Positions 24,917 through 31,812 of a stretch of 51,970 nt of DNA are shown one piece after another. The stretch's first letter is position 1; each line of letters opens with the position of its first letter. Origin of the DNA: JANQEA01 sp964466035 (GTDB lineage: Bacteria > Bipolaricaulota > Bipolaricaulia > UBA7950 > UBA9294); NCBI GenBank assembly GCA_964466035.1, contig CAYXLR010000014.1, forward strand, positions 1 to 51,970, in the 5' to 3' direction. Below the pieces are notes generated by a model that was not told where the DNA came from, ran no database searches, and was given only the letters and a program-made list of their open reading frames with translations. A program made the translations under genes and the position numbers.

Positions 24917-25351
24917 CTACAGGTCCACGGAGAGCTGACCGAGCGCCGTGCCCGACCCGTTGGGGGAGGTCAACGTCACGGCGAGGACATACCGCCCCCG
25001 CTTCCAAACGGCGTTCCGATCCTCGGTGTCGGGCGTGATCTTGATCTGATAGACCCCCGACCCGACCTCGACGACGCTCGCCTTCTTGACGGCGTAGCCG
25101 CCGGCGGGCGTCGCGACGGTCTGAACCGAGAAGCTCCCCCCGGCCATTCTCGTGATCGGGCCGGCTGCGTTGTAGATGGCGACGACGAGCGTCGCCTCCA
25201 GCTTGTTCCCGTCGTCGGCGAGGCCCTCGTGCCCAACGGCCTGGATGATCAGGTGCTCCGTGGTCGGAGCGAACGTCGCCCCGAGAAGGCAGGCAGCGAC
25301 CAGCGCGACCGACGCCGCCCCCACGACGACCCAACGATTCGTCTTCTTCAC
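24917..25351 (-). CDS. Exported protein of unknown function
   Basis: Predicted 144-residue protein. Residues 1-25 form a signal peptide or single membrane anchor (basic start, then VVVGAASVALVAACLLG; the Cys could be a lipidation site but the motif is poor). The rest looks like one beta-sandwich domain with alternating strands (LEATLVVAIYNAAG, YQIKITPD, YVLAVTLTSPNGSGTALGQL). The start is GTG at 25351 behind GGAGGA. No family recognised. It is followed on the same strand, 139 bases upstream, by the UPF0145 pair but has its own leader. Confidence 0.7.
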   Translation of the reverse strand: MKKTNRWVVVGAASVALVAACLLGATFAPTTEHLIIQAVGHEGLADDGNKLEATLVVAIYNAAGPITRMAGGSFSVQTVATPAGGYAVKKASVVEVGSGVYQIKITPDTEDRNAVWKRGRYVLAVTLTSPNGSGTALGQLSVDL

Positions 25352-25490
25352 GTCCGGTTCCTCCTCCGCTGCGAGTTAATCCAGTAGACATCCTCACGCC
25401 CCGTCCGTCAAGACCCCCGAAAGGCGCCTCAGCGAGGGGCCCGCGTGCGAGAGATGACAGGCGGTCGCCGGATGTCGCTTTCTTCGCCGA

Positions 25491-25808
25491 TCAGTCGCCC
25501 AACCGGACGGCCGTTCCGTACGCGAGGATCTCCGCCGCTCCTTGCATCGTCTGCGAGGTGGTGAACCGGACCGCAATCACCGCGTTCGCTCCGAGCGTCT
25601 CCGCCTGTTTCACCATCCGCTGGATCGCCTGGTCGCGGGCCTGATCGAGCATCACGGTGTAGTCCTTGATCTCGCCGCCGACGAGCGTTCGAAATCCGGC
25701 CATGATGTCGCGCCCGACGTGCCGCGCGCGGATCGTGTTCCCGCGCACCAAGCCGAGCGTCTCCACGATCCGTCGTCCCTCAATCGCCTCCGTCGTCGAT
25801 AGAAGCAT
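25491..25808 (-). CDS. UPF0145/YbjQ family protein
   Basis: Predicted 105-residue cytosolic protein of the YbjQ (heavy-metal-binding-domain-like) family, which forms pentameric beta barrels of unknown function. Diagnostic segments are the LLSTTEAIEGRRIVE start, GNTIRARHVGRDI, DYTVMLDQARDQAIQRM, and ANAVIAVRFTTS. The ATG at 25808 lies six bases after AGGAGG. Length equals the family norm (about 105). It overlaps the end of the small membrane protein gene upstream by 29 bases. Confidence 0.9.
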   Translation of the reverse strand: MLLSTTEAIEGRRIVETLGLVRGNTIRARHVGRDIMAGFRTLVGGEIKDYTVMLDQARDQAIQRMVKQAETLGANAVIAVRFTTSQTMQGAAEILAYGTAVRLGD

Positions 25809-26004
25809 CCCTTTCCTCCTTTCGCCTCTCACGGACCAGCCCGATCACAACGAGAAGGGCACCCGCCCCGGCAAGGAGGATCACCGCCTTGAAGAACCAG
25901 TGGATCCCCGGAGCCGTCACGAGCACGCGGATGATGTAGTACCCGACAAACCCGGCGGCACAGGCGCCCGCGGAAATCAACAACCCGTACCCGACCTTGA
26001 GCAT
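25780..26004 (-). CDS. Small two-helix membrane protein
   Basis: Predicted 74-residue protein with two hydrophobic segments (about residues 5-27 and 34-58) and a charged cytosolic tail (RERRKEERDASIDDGGD). ATG at 26004 follows GAGGGAGGG. Its last 29 bases overlap the YbjQ-family start, whose ribosome site is inside this gene, so the two are almost certainly co-translated. No recognised family. An unknown membrane partner for the YbjQ protein is a reasonable reading, by position only. Confidence 0.7.
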   Translation of the reverse strand: MLKVGYGLLISAGACAAGFVGYYIIRVLVTAPGIHWFFKAVILLAGAGALLVVIGLVRERRKEERDASIDDGGD

Positions 26005-26101
26005 GCGTCCCTCCTCCCTCCGGAGCCTCGGGCCGACGGCCATTGTACTCCTCATTCGACCGGCCCCGTCGAATTCGGGGCGAATAGAGAGTCCGGAGAT
26101 C

Positions 26102-26131
26102 TTTGTTCTGGATGAAGATTTTGTATAGGAT
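26102..26131 (+). promoter_or_regulatory. Possible promoter of the AbrB-PhoU gene
   Basis: TTGTTC-like -35 (26103-26108) and TATAGGAT (26124-26131) precede the GTG start at 26165 in a locally A+T-richer stretch. A short palindrome CGGGATTCCCG follows at about 26136-26146, between the -10 and the ribosome site, and could be an operator. Confidence 0.35.
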
Positions 26132-26164
26132 AGACGGGATTCCCGCCCGTTCGTCGGAGGTACC

Positions 26165-27157
26165 GTGTACGAGAGGAAAGTCCAAAAGACCGGCGGTTCG
26201 ACGTATTTCGTCACGCTCCCGAAGGAGTGGGCCACGGGAATCGGTATCTCCCAGGGCTCCGTGGTCACGCTGATGCCGAACGATTCGGGTGCGCTCCTCC
26301 TCGTCCCCGACACGCTCCCCGAGAGAAACCGGTGCACGATCGACCTCGAAGACTGGGGGTTCGAGCGCCTGCAGCGGGAGATCATCTCCCGCTACATCGC
26401 CGGCTTCGACACGATTCTCATCCGAGGCGAGCGAATCCGCCCGGAACAGCGGCGGAACGTCCGCACGATCGCCCAGGGCCTCGTCGGCCTGGAGATCTTC
26501 GAGGAGACCCAGCAGACGGTCGATCTCCACGCGTTGGTCAACGTCCGGGACTCCCCCGTAGACAAGACACTCGGGCGCGTCGTCGATATCACGCGCGCGA
26601 TGCTGGGCGACGCCGTCGTCGCGTTCTGCCAGCACGACGAGGAGCTCGCCCGCGACGTCATGGAGCGAGACAGCGACATCGATCGATTGGTCCTCCTCGT
26701 CGCGCGGCAGTTCAGTCTCCTGCTGCGCGACCTGTTGCTCGAAGAGGACTTCGGCCTGTCGCGGATTCAGTTCCTTCACTTCCACGAAGTCGCCGACCAA
26801 GTCGAGCGGGTCGCCGATCACGCGGTCAAGATTTCGGAGGCGACGCTGGCGCTCGACACCGCGGTCGTCCCTCCCACCGCGAAGGAGATCACAGCGCGGG
26901 CCGAAGATTCGACGCGGATCTTCGAGCGCGCAGTCCGGTCCTTCGTCGATCGGGACGCGGAACTGGCGAACGGGGTCCTGGAGGCGCGCGAGCACTCCGA
27001 GGAGCTCTTCTCGATCACGCGGAGGACCGCGTCGGAGAAGCAGCCGGAAGCCGCCTCGTCGATCAGCATCGTTCTCGACAGCCTGCTGCGAATCCGCGAG
27101 TACGGATTCAACATCGCCGAGAACGCGCTCGACGCGCCGGCCGCAACCCGTTCTTGA
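26165..27157 (+). CDS. AbrB/SpoVT domain-PhoU fusion regulator, archaeal architecture
   Basis: Predicted 330-residue cytosolic protein. Residues 1-48 form a swapped-hairpin AbrB DNA-binding domain (RKVQKTGGSTYFVTLPKEWA, then SQGSVVTLMPNDSGALLLVPD). From about residue 100 two PhoU three-helix repeats follow, with acidic E-x3-D-type motifs (DVMERDSDIDRLVLLVARQF; HEVADQVERVADHAVKI; GVLEAREHSEELF). This fusion is common in archaea and rare in bacteria; it is thought to sense phosphate status and act on transcription. GGAGG lies four bases before the GTG start. No pst or pit genes are nearby. Confidence 0.88.
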   Translation: MYERKVQKTGGSTYFVTLPKEWATGIGISQGSVVTLMPNDSGALLLVPDTLPERNRCTIDLEDWGFERLQREIISRYIAGFDTILIRGERIRPEQRRNVRTIAQGLVGLEIFEETQQTVDLHALVNVRDSPVDKTLGRVVDITRAMLGDAVVAFCQHDEELARDVMERDSDIDRLVLLVARQFSLLLRDLLLEEDFGLSRIQFLHFHEVADQVERVADHAVKISEATLALDTAVVPPTAKEITARAEDSTRIFERAVRSFVDRDAELANGVLEAREHSEELFSITRRTASEKQPEAASSISIVLDSLLRIREYGFNIAENALDAPAATRS

Positions 27158-27266
27158 GCAGAGCGCTCGGAGTTCACCGACCTCGGGCGTCTTCCTTGCC
27201 TGGTCGGCGCTCCGCGGATATAAGCTGACGAGTGACCAATCCTCGCCCCGCATGGAAGGAGCCACC

Positions 27267-27698
27267 ATGTCCCGATCGATCGAGGAGATCCAGCAGGAAG
27301 TCTGGTCTTTACTGAAGGACACCCAGTGCGTCTACCTGGCAACCGCCGAAGCCGATCAACCCCGCGTGCGACCGGTCACGCTGCTCGATCTCGACGAGAA
27401 GTTCTGGATCGCCACCAGCCAGCGAAGTGCGAAGGCCCGCCAGATCCGCCGAAACCCGAACGTCGAGTTCTGCGTCCCGCTCCAGGAGGAGTGCGGCAAC
27501 GGGTACATCCGGATCGCCGGCGTCGCGTCAATCATCACGGATCCGGAGACCCGAACGGAAATCGGGCGCCGGATTCCCTTCCTGACCAAGTACTGGACGG
27601 GGGCGAACGATCCGGACTTCTGCCTGATCCGCGTCACCCGCGTCGAGGTCGAGTACCTGAAGCCGGGTGAAACGGACGCGACGACGTTCATGGTCTAG
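27267..27698 (+). CDS. Pyridoxamine 5'-phosphate oxidase-like FMN-binding protein
   Basis: Predicted 143-residue split-barrel flavoprotein, probably a homodimer. Typical features are CVYLATAEADQPRVRPVTL near residue 22, FWIATSQRSAKARQIRRNPNVEF for FMN phosphate contact, and a barrel strand with GYIRIAGVASIITDPETR. Members of this short clade are general-stress or nitroreductase-like FMN proteins; the substrate is unknown. The ATG at 27267 follows GGAAGGAG; an in-frame ATG five codons earlier overlaps that site and is less likely. Confidence 0.88.
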   Translation: MSRSIEEIQQEVWSLLKDTQCVYLATAEADQPRVRPVTLLDLDEKFWIATSQRSAKARQIRRNPNVEFCVPLQEECGNGYIRIAGVASIITDPETRTEIGRRIPFLTKYWTGANDPDFCLIRVTRVEVEYLKPGETDATTFMV

Positions 27699-27806
27699 CG
27701 CGCCATCGCGTTCGACGAGGAAGGCAGGCGCCGGATCTCGATTTCGGCGGCTCGGCCGAGACCGAGCGTCTCCCGTCCGTTGCATCGACGAAAGAGGCCG
27801 TGCACT

Positions 27807-27836
27807 TGGCGCGCCGCGGTCGCGCCGCGTACCCTT
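27807..27836 (+). promoter_or_regulatory. Possible promoter placing a leaderless start for the lipoprotein gene
   Basis: TTGGCG (27807-27812), spacer 18, TACCCT (27831-27836). The -10 ends six bases before the ATG at 27843 and there is no Shine-Dalgarno sequence in between, so if this promoter is used the mRNA would begin at or next to the start codon. Confidence 0.3.
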
Positions 27837-27842
27837 TCCTCC

Positions 27843-28448
27843 ATGAGCAGAGTCCGAAGGCACGTCGGGGTCGGTGTTGCGGTCCTGTTGTTCCTGGCCA
27901 TGGCTGCGTGCTCATCGGGATCGGCGGACGACGATTCGGCGAGTGCCCCGCCGAGCATTCATCCGGCGGAAGTCACCGCAGTGCGGTGGCTCGCCGATCG
28001 AACGGTCGCCGACGTGGAGGGCGGGCCGGCCGGCTGCCGCTGCGGCGAGCCGAACGGGATCGCGCGGGAGAGACCGGAGGATCTCGACGCCGATTGCGCG
28101 GTCGTTTGTCTCACCACACGCGGGTTCCTGATCGCCCGAATGTCGGCGACCTTCACGGACGGGCCCGGAGCCGACCTGCACGTCTACGAGCTGGGCGCTC
28201 AGCAGAGCGGAGCGGACGATCGGTTCTCCGTCTACGTGAGTGAGAACGGCCACCAGTGGATCCTCGTCGCCGAGGCCATCCACAACGATCCGGATCGACC
28301 CTACGCGTCAATCGACCTCGGAGAGGTCCGAGGCGACCTCCTCTTCGTCAAGATCGTCCCCGCAACGGACGACGGACTGAGGTCGACCGAAGGACCGGAG
28401 ATCCTCGCCATCGAGGCGCTCCACCCGTCGGTGGGGCTCGGATCCTGA
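27843..28448 (+). CDS. Lipoprotein with discoidin-like beta-sandwich domain
   Basis: Predicted 201-residue lipoprotein. The signal peptide ends in a lipobox-like LAMAAC with Cys23, followed by a Ser/Asp-rich linker. The main domain (about residues 40-198) contains GPGADLHVYELG, DRFSVYVSENGHQWILV and LFVKIVPATDDG, a pattern seen in F5/8-type C (discoidin-like) sandwich domains attached to extracytoplasmic proteins. Four Cys cluster early (GCRCGEP, DCAVVC), possibly two disulfides. No Shine-Dalgarno is seen, suggesting leaderless translation. Function unknown. Confidence 0.75.
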   Translation: MSRVRRHVGVGVAVLLFLAMAACSSGSADDDSASAPPSIHPAEVTAVRWLADRTVADVEGGPAGCRCGEPNGIARERPEDLDADCAVVCLTTRGFLIARMSATFTDGPGADLHVYELGAQQSGADDRFSVYVSENGHQWILVAEAIHNDPDRPYASIDLGEVRGDLLFVKIVPATDDGLRSTEGPEILAIEALHPSVGLGS

Positions 28449-28565
28449 GGGGAGAGGGCCGCGGGCTCTCCGAGTGCGCGGAATGCAACGGACCGTCGTC
28501 CTGTCCGCACGGCGAGATCCTTCGACCCATGCGAACCGGAGCCCGCCCGCAGGTGCCCGCTGTCC

Positions 28566-28593
28566 TTGACTCCCCTTGTTGCCGGCCTATAAT
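28566..28593 (+). promoter_or_regulatory. Strong sigma70-type promoter (TTGACT-N16-TATAAT)
   Basis: TTGACT at 28566-28571 and a perfect TATAAT at 28588-28593, one of the best matches in the window. Transcription would start near 28600, about 237 bases before the first well-supported start codon (28837), leaving a long untranslated leader. Confidence 0.75.
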
Positions 28594-28599
28594 GCCTGA

Positions 28600-28770
28600 C
28601 GGTATGAAGAACGCAAAGCGCACCCCGAACCATGTCGATTCGGCCGGTCTGGGTACGCTTTGGGTCTTCCAGACGATCGTCGGCCGGACGCCGCGCGGCT
28701 AGCAGAAAAGCGGCCGCCGCGAAGACCGTCCGACAAGAGAACGCAGGCCACGGCCTGCGATTTTGCTTGT
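28600..28770 (+). ncRNA. Candidate structured leader RNA or small RNA with terminator-like hairpin
   Basis: Downstream of the strong promoter the transcript can form several stems: AAAGCG with CGCTTT (about 28613 and 28659), CCGAA with TTCGG nested inside, and a competing GTCTGG with CCAGAC. It ends in an 8-bp GC-rich hairpin, CGCAGGCC/GGCCTGCG (28742-28759), followed by ATTTTGCTTGTTT, which resembles an intrinsic terminator. A 32-codon frame at 28604-28702 lies inside but has no ribosome site. This could be an attenuator or riboswitch controlling the next two genes, or a free RNA of about 170 bases. I recognise no known riboswitch class. Confidence 0.4.
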
Positions 28771-28836
28771 TTCGTCGGCGCGCGAAGGCGCACGGGAGCG
28801 AAAATCCCCGACGGCCGGGGCACCCAGGAGGTGACG

Positions 28837-29076
28837 ATGTACAGAACGAACACGCGAAGCGCGAAGAGAACCGGACGAAGAACCCATCGCATGGTCTTCC
28901 AGATCCGCGGCCCGCGCAGGCACCGCGACAGGATCCGAGCGGCCGTCGGCGCGACGACGTCGGTCGTCGGCGCTCTCCTCCTGGCCCCGTGGCAGGATCC
29001 GGAGGGGTCGATCGAGCAGGGAACGCGGCACGGCTTCTCCGAGGCGGACGCCGAGCTGAGGGAGGGATCACCGTGA
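28837..29076 (+). CDS. Small basic protein of unknown function
   Basis: Predicted 79-residue protein. Residues 1-34 are very basic (15 or so Arg/Lys, pattern RSAKRTGRRTHR and RGPRRHRDRIR); residues 35-51 form a short hydrophobic stretch (AAVGATTSVVGALLLAP); the end is acidic. It could be a single-span membrane protein with a basic cytosolic N-terminus. AGGAGG five bases before the ATG makes translation credible. The stop overlaps the GTG of the next gene by four bases, so the two are coupled. No family recognised. Confidence 0.6.
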   Translation: MYRTNTRSAKRTGRRTHRMVFQIRGPRRHRDRIRAAVGATTSVVGALLLAPWQDPEGSIEQGTRHGFSEADAELREGSP

Positions 29077-29402
29077 GCCCCGGAGAGCGGAAAGACGTCC
29101 TCGTCGTGCTGTACCGATCCGATGGCCTCACTCCGAGCAAGGACGAGCGGAGGCTCCTCCTGCCGGCCGGCGCCGGTCTCTCCGACCTGCTCCGCGAGCT
29201 CGAGCGGGAATCCCCCGCCATGTACGCGGAGATCCGCGATCGGATTCTTCGGTCGGCCGGACGCGTGCTGGCCTACGGGGAGGACGACGATCTTCTCCCG
29301 ACGCTGACGCGTCAGCTCGCCGACGGCGGCCCGATCGTCTTCCCGGCGGAGAAGGACGCGCGCCCGACGGCCGTCCAGGCCGCCGGGCCCGACACGGCCT
29401 GA
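29073..29402 (+). CDS. Unknown small protein, possibly beta-grasp (MoaD/ThiS-like) fold
   Basis: Predicted 109-residue protein, coupled to the preceding gene through GTGA. The order strand (DVLVVLYRS), strand (RRLLLPAGAG), helix (LSDLLRELERESPAMYAEI), strand (RVLAYGEDDD) and a last strand (GGPIVFPAE) follows the MoaD/ThiS beta-grasp plan, but the C-terminal Gly-Gly tail needed for sulfur transfer is missing; the protein instead ends in a 20-residue Ala/Pro-rich tail. The fold is inference. The pair sits under the leader RNA at 28600-28770. Confidence 0.6.
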   Translation: MSPGERKDVLVVLYRSDGLTPSKDERRLLLPAGAGLSDLLRELERESPAMYAEIRDRILRSAGRVLAYGEDDDLLPTLTRQLADGGPIVFPAEKDARPTAVQAAGPDTA

Positions 29403-29596
29403 CACCCACGCGGCGTCCCTGTCCCAAGCCTCCAAATCCCACAGGGGCGCCGCACTTCGTCACGGCCGAAGGGGTTCAGCTTCGGAGGGCGCCGCGCACC
29501 GATCCTTCGCCGACCCGCCGTGACGTCTGCCCCGACTGCCCGACCGGTTTCGACCGGCTATACTCTGGGCTCGCCGAACAGGGAGGTGATCGGGCT

Positions 29597-31003
29597 TTGC
29601 GCCACGACTACGACGTCACCGTGATCGGCCTCGGGCCGGCCGGGATGGCCGTCTCGATCATGGCGTCGGAGATGGGGCTGCGCGTCCTCGGGATCGAGCG
29701 GCGCGCCCTCGGCGGCGAGTGCATGAACGTCGGCTGTATTCCGAGCAAGGCGCTCCTCCGAATGGCGCACGTGCGCCACCTCGTCGGGCGGCTCTCGGAG
29801 TACGCGATGTCCGACGTCGAGCCGCCACGGACCGAGAAGCCGTTCGATCGGATCGCCGATCACCTCCGCTTCATCGCCGAGAAGAAGACGACCAAGATGT
29901 TCGAGAAGGTCGACCTGAGGCTCGGAGAGGGTCCGGCGTCGTTCGTCGATCCGCACACGGTCGCCGTCGGCGGCCGGCGGGCCACGGCGAAGCGGATCTT
30001 CGTCTGCGTCGGGTCGCGCCCGGCGATCCCGGAGATCGCCGGACTCGACACGATCGACTACCTGACGAACGAGACGATCTTCGGGCTGGAGTCGATTCCC
30101 GAGAGTCTGCTGATCATCGGCGGCGGGGCGATCGGATGCGAGATGGCGCAGGCGTTCCGTCGGCTCGGCTCGCGGGTGACGATCGTTCACCTCGATCCGC
30201 ACCTCCTCCCGCACGGCGACTGGGACGCGGGGAAGCTCCTCGAGGAGGTCTTCACCCACGAAGGGATCTCCGTCTACAACGCGCGCGGCGTCCGGCGCGT
30301 CGCTCGCGAGGGCGCCGTCATCGCCCTTCAGACCGACCACGGCGAGCTGTTCCGAGGCGATCGCCTCCTCGTCGCCGCCGGGCGAAGGTTCGACTTCGAC
30401 GGGCTGAACCTGGAGGCGGCCGGAATCCGGTACGGCGAGGACGGGATCGAGGTCGACAACCGCCTGCGCACGTCCGCGGCGCACGTCTACGCACCGGGCG
30501 ACTGCAACGGCGTCCACCGCTTCTCGCACGCCGCGATGCATCAGGGGATGATCGCGCTGATGAACGCGATCGCGCCGTGGCCGATCCGATTCGACTTCCG
30601 CAAGTACGTCGTCCCGTGGGCCGTCTTCACCGAACCGCAGGTCGCCCACGTCGGCGCGCTCGAGCGGGACCTGAAGGCGAACGACGTTCCGTACGAGGTC
30701 GTCGAGGAACGCTACGCCGACTACGGGGCGGCGATCGCCGAGGGGTTCGCCGTCGGCTCCGTCCGAGCGTACGTCGGAAAAACCGGACGCATCTACGGCG
30801 TCCGGATCGTCGGCGAGGGCGCCGGGGAGATGATCAACGAGTGGGGGCTGGCGATTCAGAATCGGCTCCGACTCCACAAGATCATGTTCCTCCAACACGC
30901 CTTCCCGTCGATGTCGTTCCTCACGAAGCGGGTCTCGGAGCGGTGGATGATGAACCGGATGGAGAGCCCGTACGTCCGGCGCATGATCCGCTGGCTCTTC
31001 TAG
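29597..31003 (+). CDS. FAD-dependent pyridine nucleotide-disulfide oxidoreductase (Lpd/MerA-like)
   Basis: Predicted 468-residue flavoprotein. The FAD site (VIGLGPAGMAVSIMA), the redox disulfide (GGECMNVGCIPSKAL), the NAD(P) site (LIIGGGAIGCEMA) and the second FAD motif (VYAPGDCNG) are intact. In dihydrolipoyl dehydrogenase the C-terminal interface motif reads HAHPTxSE with catalytic His and Glu. Here it is HAFPSMSF, so both are replaced by Phe. It is therefore probably not a lipoamide dehydrogenase; a disulfide, quinone or metal substrate is possible. No Cys pair for mercury at the C-terminus. The start is TTG at 29597, ten bases after GGGAGG; TATACT at 29559 may be the -10. Confidence 0.85.
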   Translation: MRHDYDVTVIGLGPAGMAVSIMASEMGLRVLGIERRALGGECMNVGCIPSKALLRMAHVRHLVGRLSEYAMSDVEPPRTEKPFDRIADHLRFIAEKKTTKMFEKVDLRLGEGPASFVDPHTVAVGGRRATAKRIFVCVGSRPAIPEIAGLDTIDYLTNETIFGLESIPESLLIIGGGAIGCEMAQAFRRLGSRVTIVHLDPHLLPHGDWDAGKLLEEVFTHEGISVYNARGVRRVAREGAVIALQTDHGELFRGDRLLVAAGRRFDFDGLNLEAAGIRYGEDGIEVDNRLRTSAAHVYAPGDCNGVHRFSHAAMHQGMIALMNAIAPWPIRFDFRKYVVPWAVFTEPQVAHVGALERDLKANDVPYEVVEERYADYGAAIAEGFAVGSVRAYVGKTGRIYGVRIVGEGAGEMINEWGLAIQNRLRLHKIMFLQHAFPSMSFLTKRVSERWMMNRMESPYVRRMIRWLF

Positions 31004-31054
31004 CGCGCCGTCCTCGAGGCGCATCGGGGTCGTGAAACGGCCAATCGATGGGCG

Positions 31055-31083
31055 TTGACACCCCATCGCGGGTCAAGTATCAT
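31055..31083 (+). promoter_or_regulatory. rpsI: Promoter of rpsI operon (TTGACA-N17-TATCAT)
   Basis: Consensus -35 TTGACA at 31055-31060 and TATCAT at 31078-31083 with a 17-base spacer. Transcription from near 31090 fits the GTG start at 31130 and rules out earlier starts in the frame. Confidence 0.75.
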
Positions 31084-31129
31084 TCGCCCATCTGTCCATG
31101 GGTACGGTTGCAGGAGGTGTTTTCCTTTC

Positions 31130-31567
31130 GTGGAGCAGGGTGAGCGGCGGTTGCCAAAGCGAGTGAACGACGCGTTTCACGCCATCGGACGCCGGAAGAG
31201 CGCGACGGCTCGCGTCTACCTTTCCGAAGGAGGCGGCGAGCTCGTCGTCAACGGACGTCCCGCGGACGAGTACTTCTCCCCGCACCTGAACGCGCCGGAG
31301 TACTTGGAGAAGAGCTTGAAGCAGCCGTTCTACGTGACCGGAACGGTCGGGAAGTACGACGTGATGGCCCGAGTGCGCGGCGGCGGCTTCACGGGCCAGT
31401 TGGAGGCGATCCGCCTCGGGATCGCCCGCGCCCTGGTCGGCGTCACGGACGAGTACAAGCTTCCGTTGAGGCGGGCCGGCCTGCTGACGCGCGACGCCCG
31501 CGAGGTCGAGCGGAAGAAGATCAACCGGCGCAAGGCGCGAAAGAGCGAGCAGTACTCCAAGCGGTAG
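31130..31567 (+). CDS. rpsI: 30S ribosomal protein S9
   Basis: Predicted 145-residue small-subunit protein whose C-terminal tail reaches the P-site tRNA. The family core is clear: AIGRRKSATARVYL, NGRPADEYF, VRGGGFTGQLEAIRLGIARAL, and the basic end KKINRRKARKSEQYSKR with the terminal SKR. AGGAGG lies 12 bases before GTG 31130; a TTG at 31151 is an alternative start that would remove seven residues. rplM (L13), usually just upstream, is absent: the preceding gene is the oxidoreductase and a dedicated promoter lies between. Confidence 0.95.
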   Translation: MEQGERRLPKRVNDAFHAIGRRKSATARVYLSEGGGELVVNGRPADEYFSPHLNAPEYLEKSLKQPFYVTGTVGKYDVMARVRGGGFTGQLEAIRLGIARALVGVTDEYKLPLRRAGLLTRDAREVERKKINRRKARKSEQYSKR

Positions 31568-31587
31568 GGAAGGAAAGCGGAGGAATC

Positions 31588-31812
31588 GTGAAACAGGGGA
31601 TCCACCCCGAGCTGAAACCGGCGAAGATCCACTGCGGATGCGGAGCCGAGTTCGACACGCTCTCCACGGTGGAGGAGATGCGCGTCGACATCTGCTCGAA
31701 ATGCCATCCGTTCTTCACCGGCGAGGAGCGCTTCGTCGACACCGAGGGACGCGTGGAGCGGTTCCATCGGAAGTACGCCAAGGACGCCAAGGGGCGAAAG
31801 AAGGCTAAGTGA
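31588..31812 (+). CDS. rpmE: 50S ribosomal protein L31, zinc-binding type
   Basis: Predicted 74-residue protein of the large subunit bridge. It is the zinc-containing form: Cys16 and Cys18 in HCGCG and a CxxC in DICSKCHPF. The MKQGIHPEL start and FFTGEERFVDTEGRVERFHRKY body are typical. The start is GTG after GGAGGAATC. It lies 20 bases after rpsI and overlaps the next gene by four bases (GTGA), giving an rpsI-rpmE-DUF1385 operon. Confidence 0.96.
   Translation: MKQGIHPELKPAKIHCGCGAEFDTLSTVEEMRVDICSKCHPFFTGEERFVDTEGRVERFHRKYAKDAKGRKKAK

Noticed and set aside
28604..28702. 32-codon frame just after the strong promoter, possible leader peptide
   Set aside because: No Shine-Dalgarno and no run of regulatory codons; more likely part of a structured RNA. 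Kept only inside the leader RNA entry.
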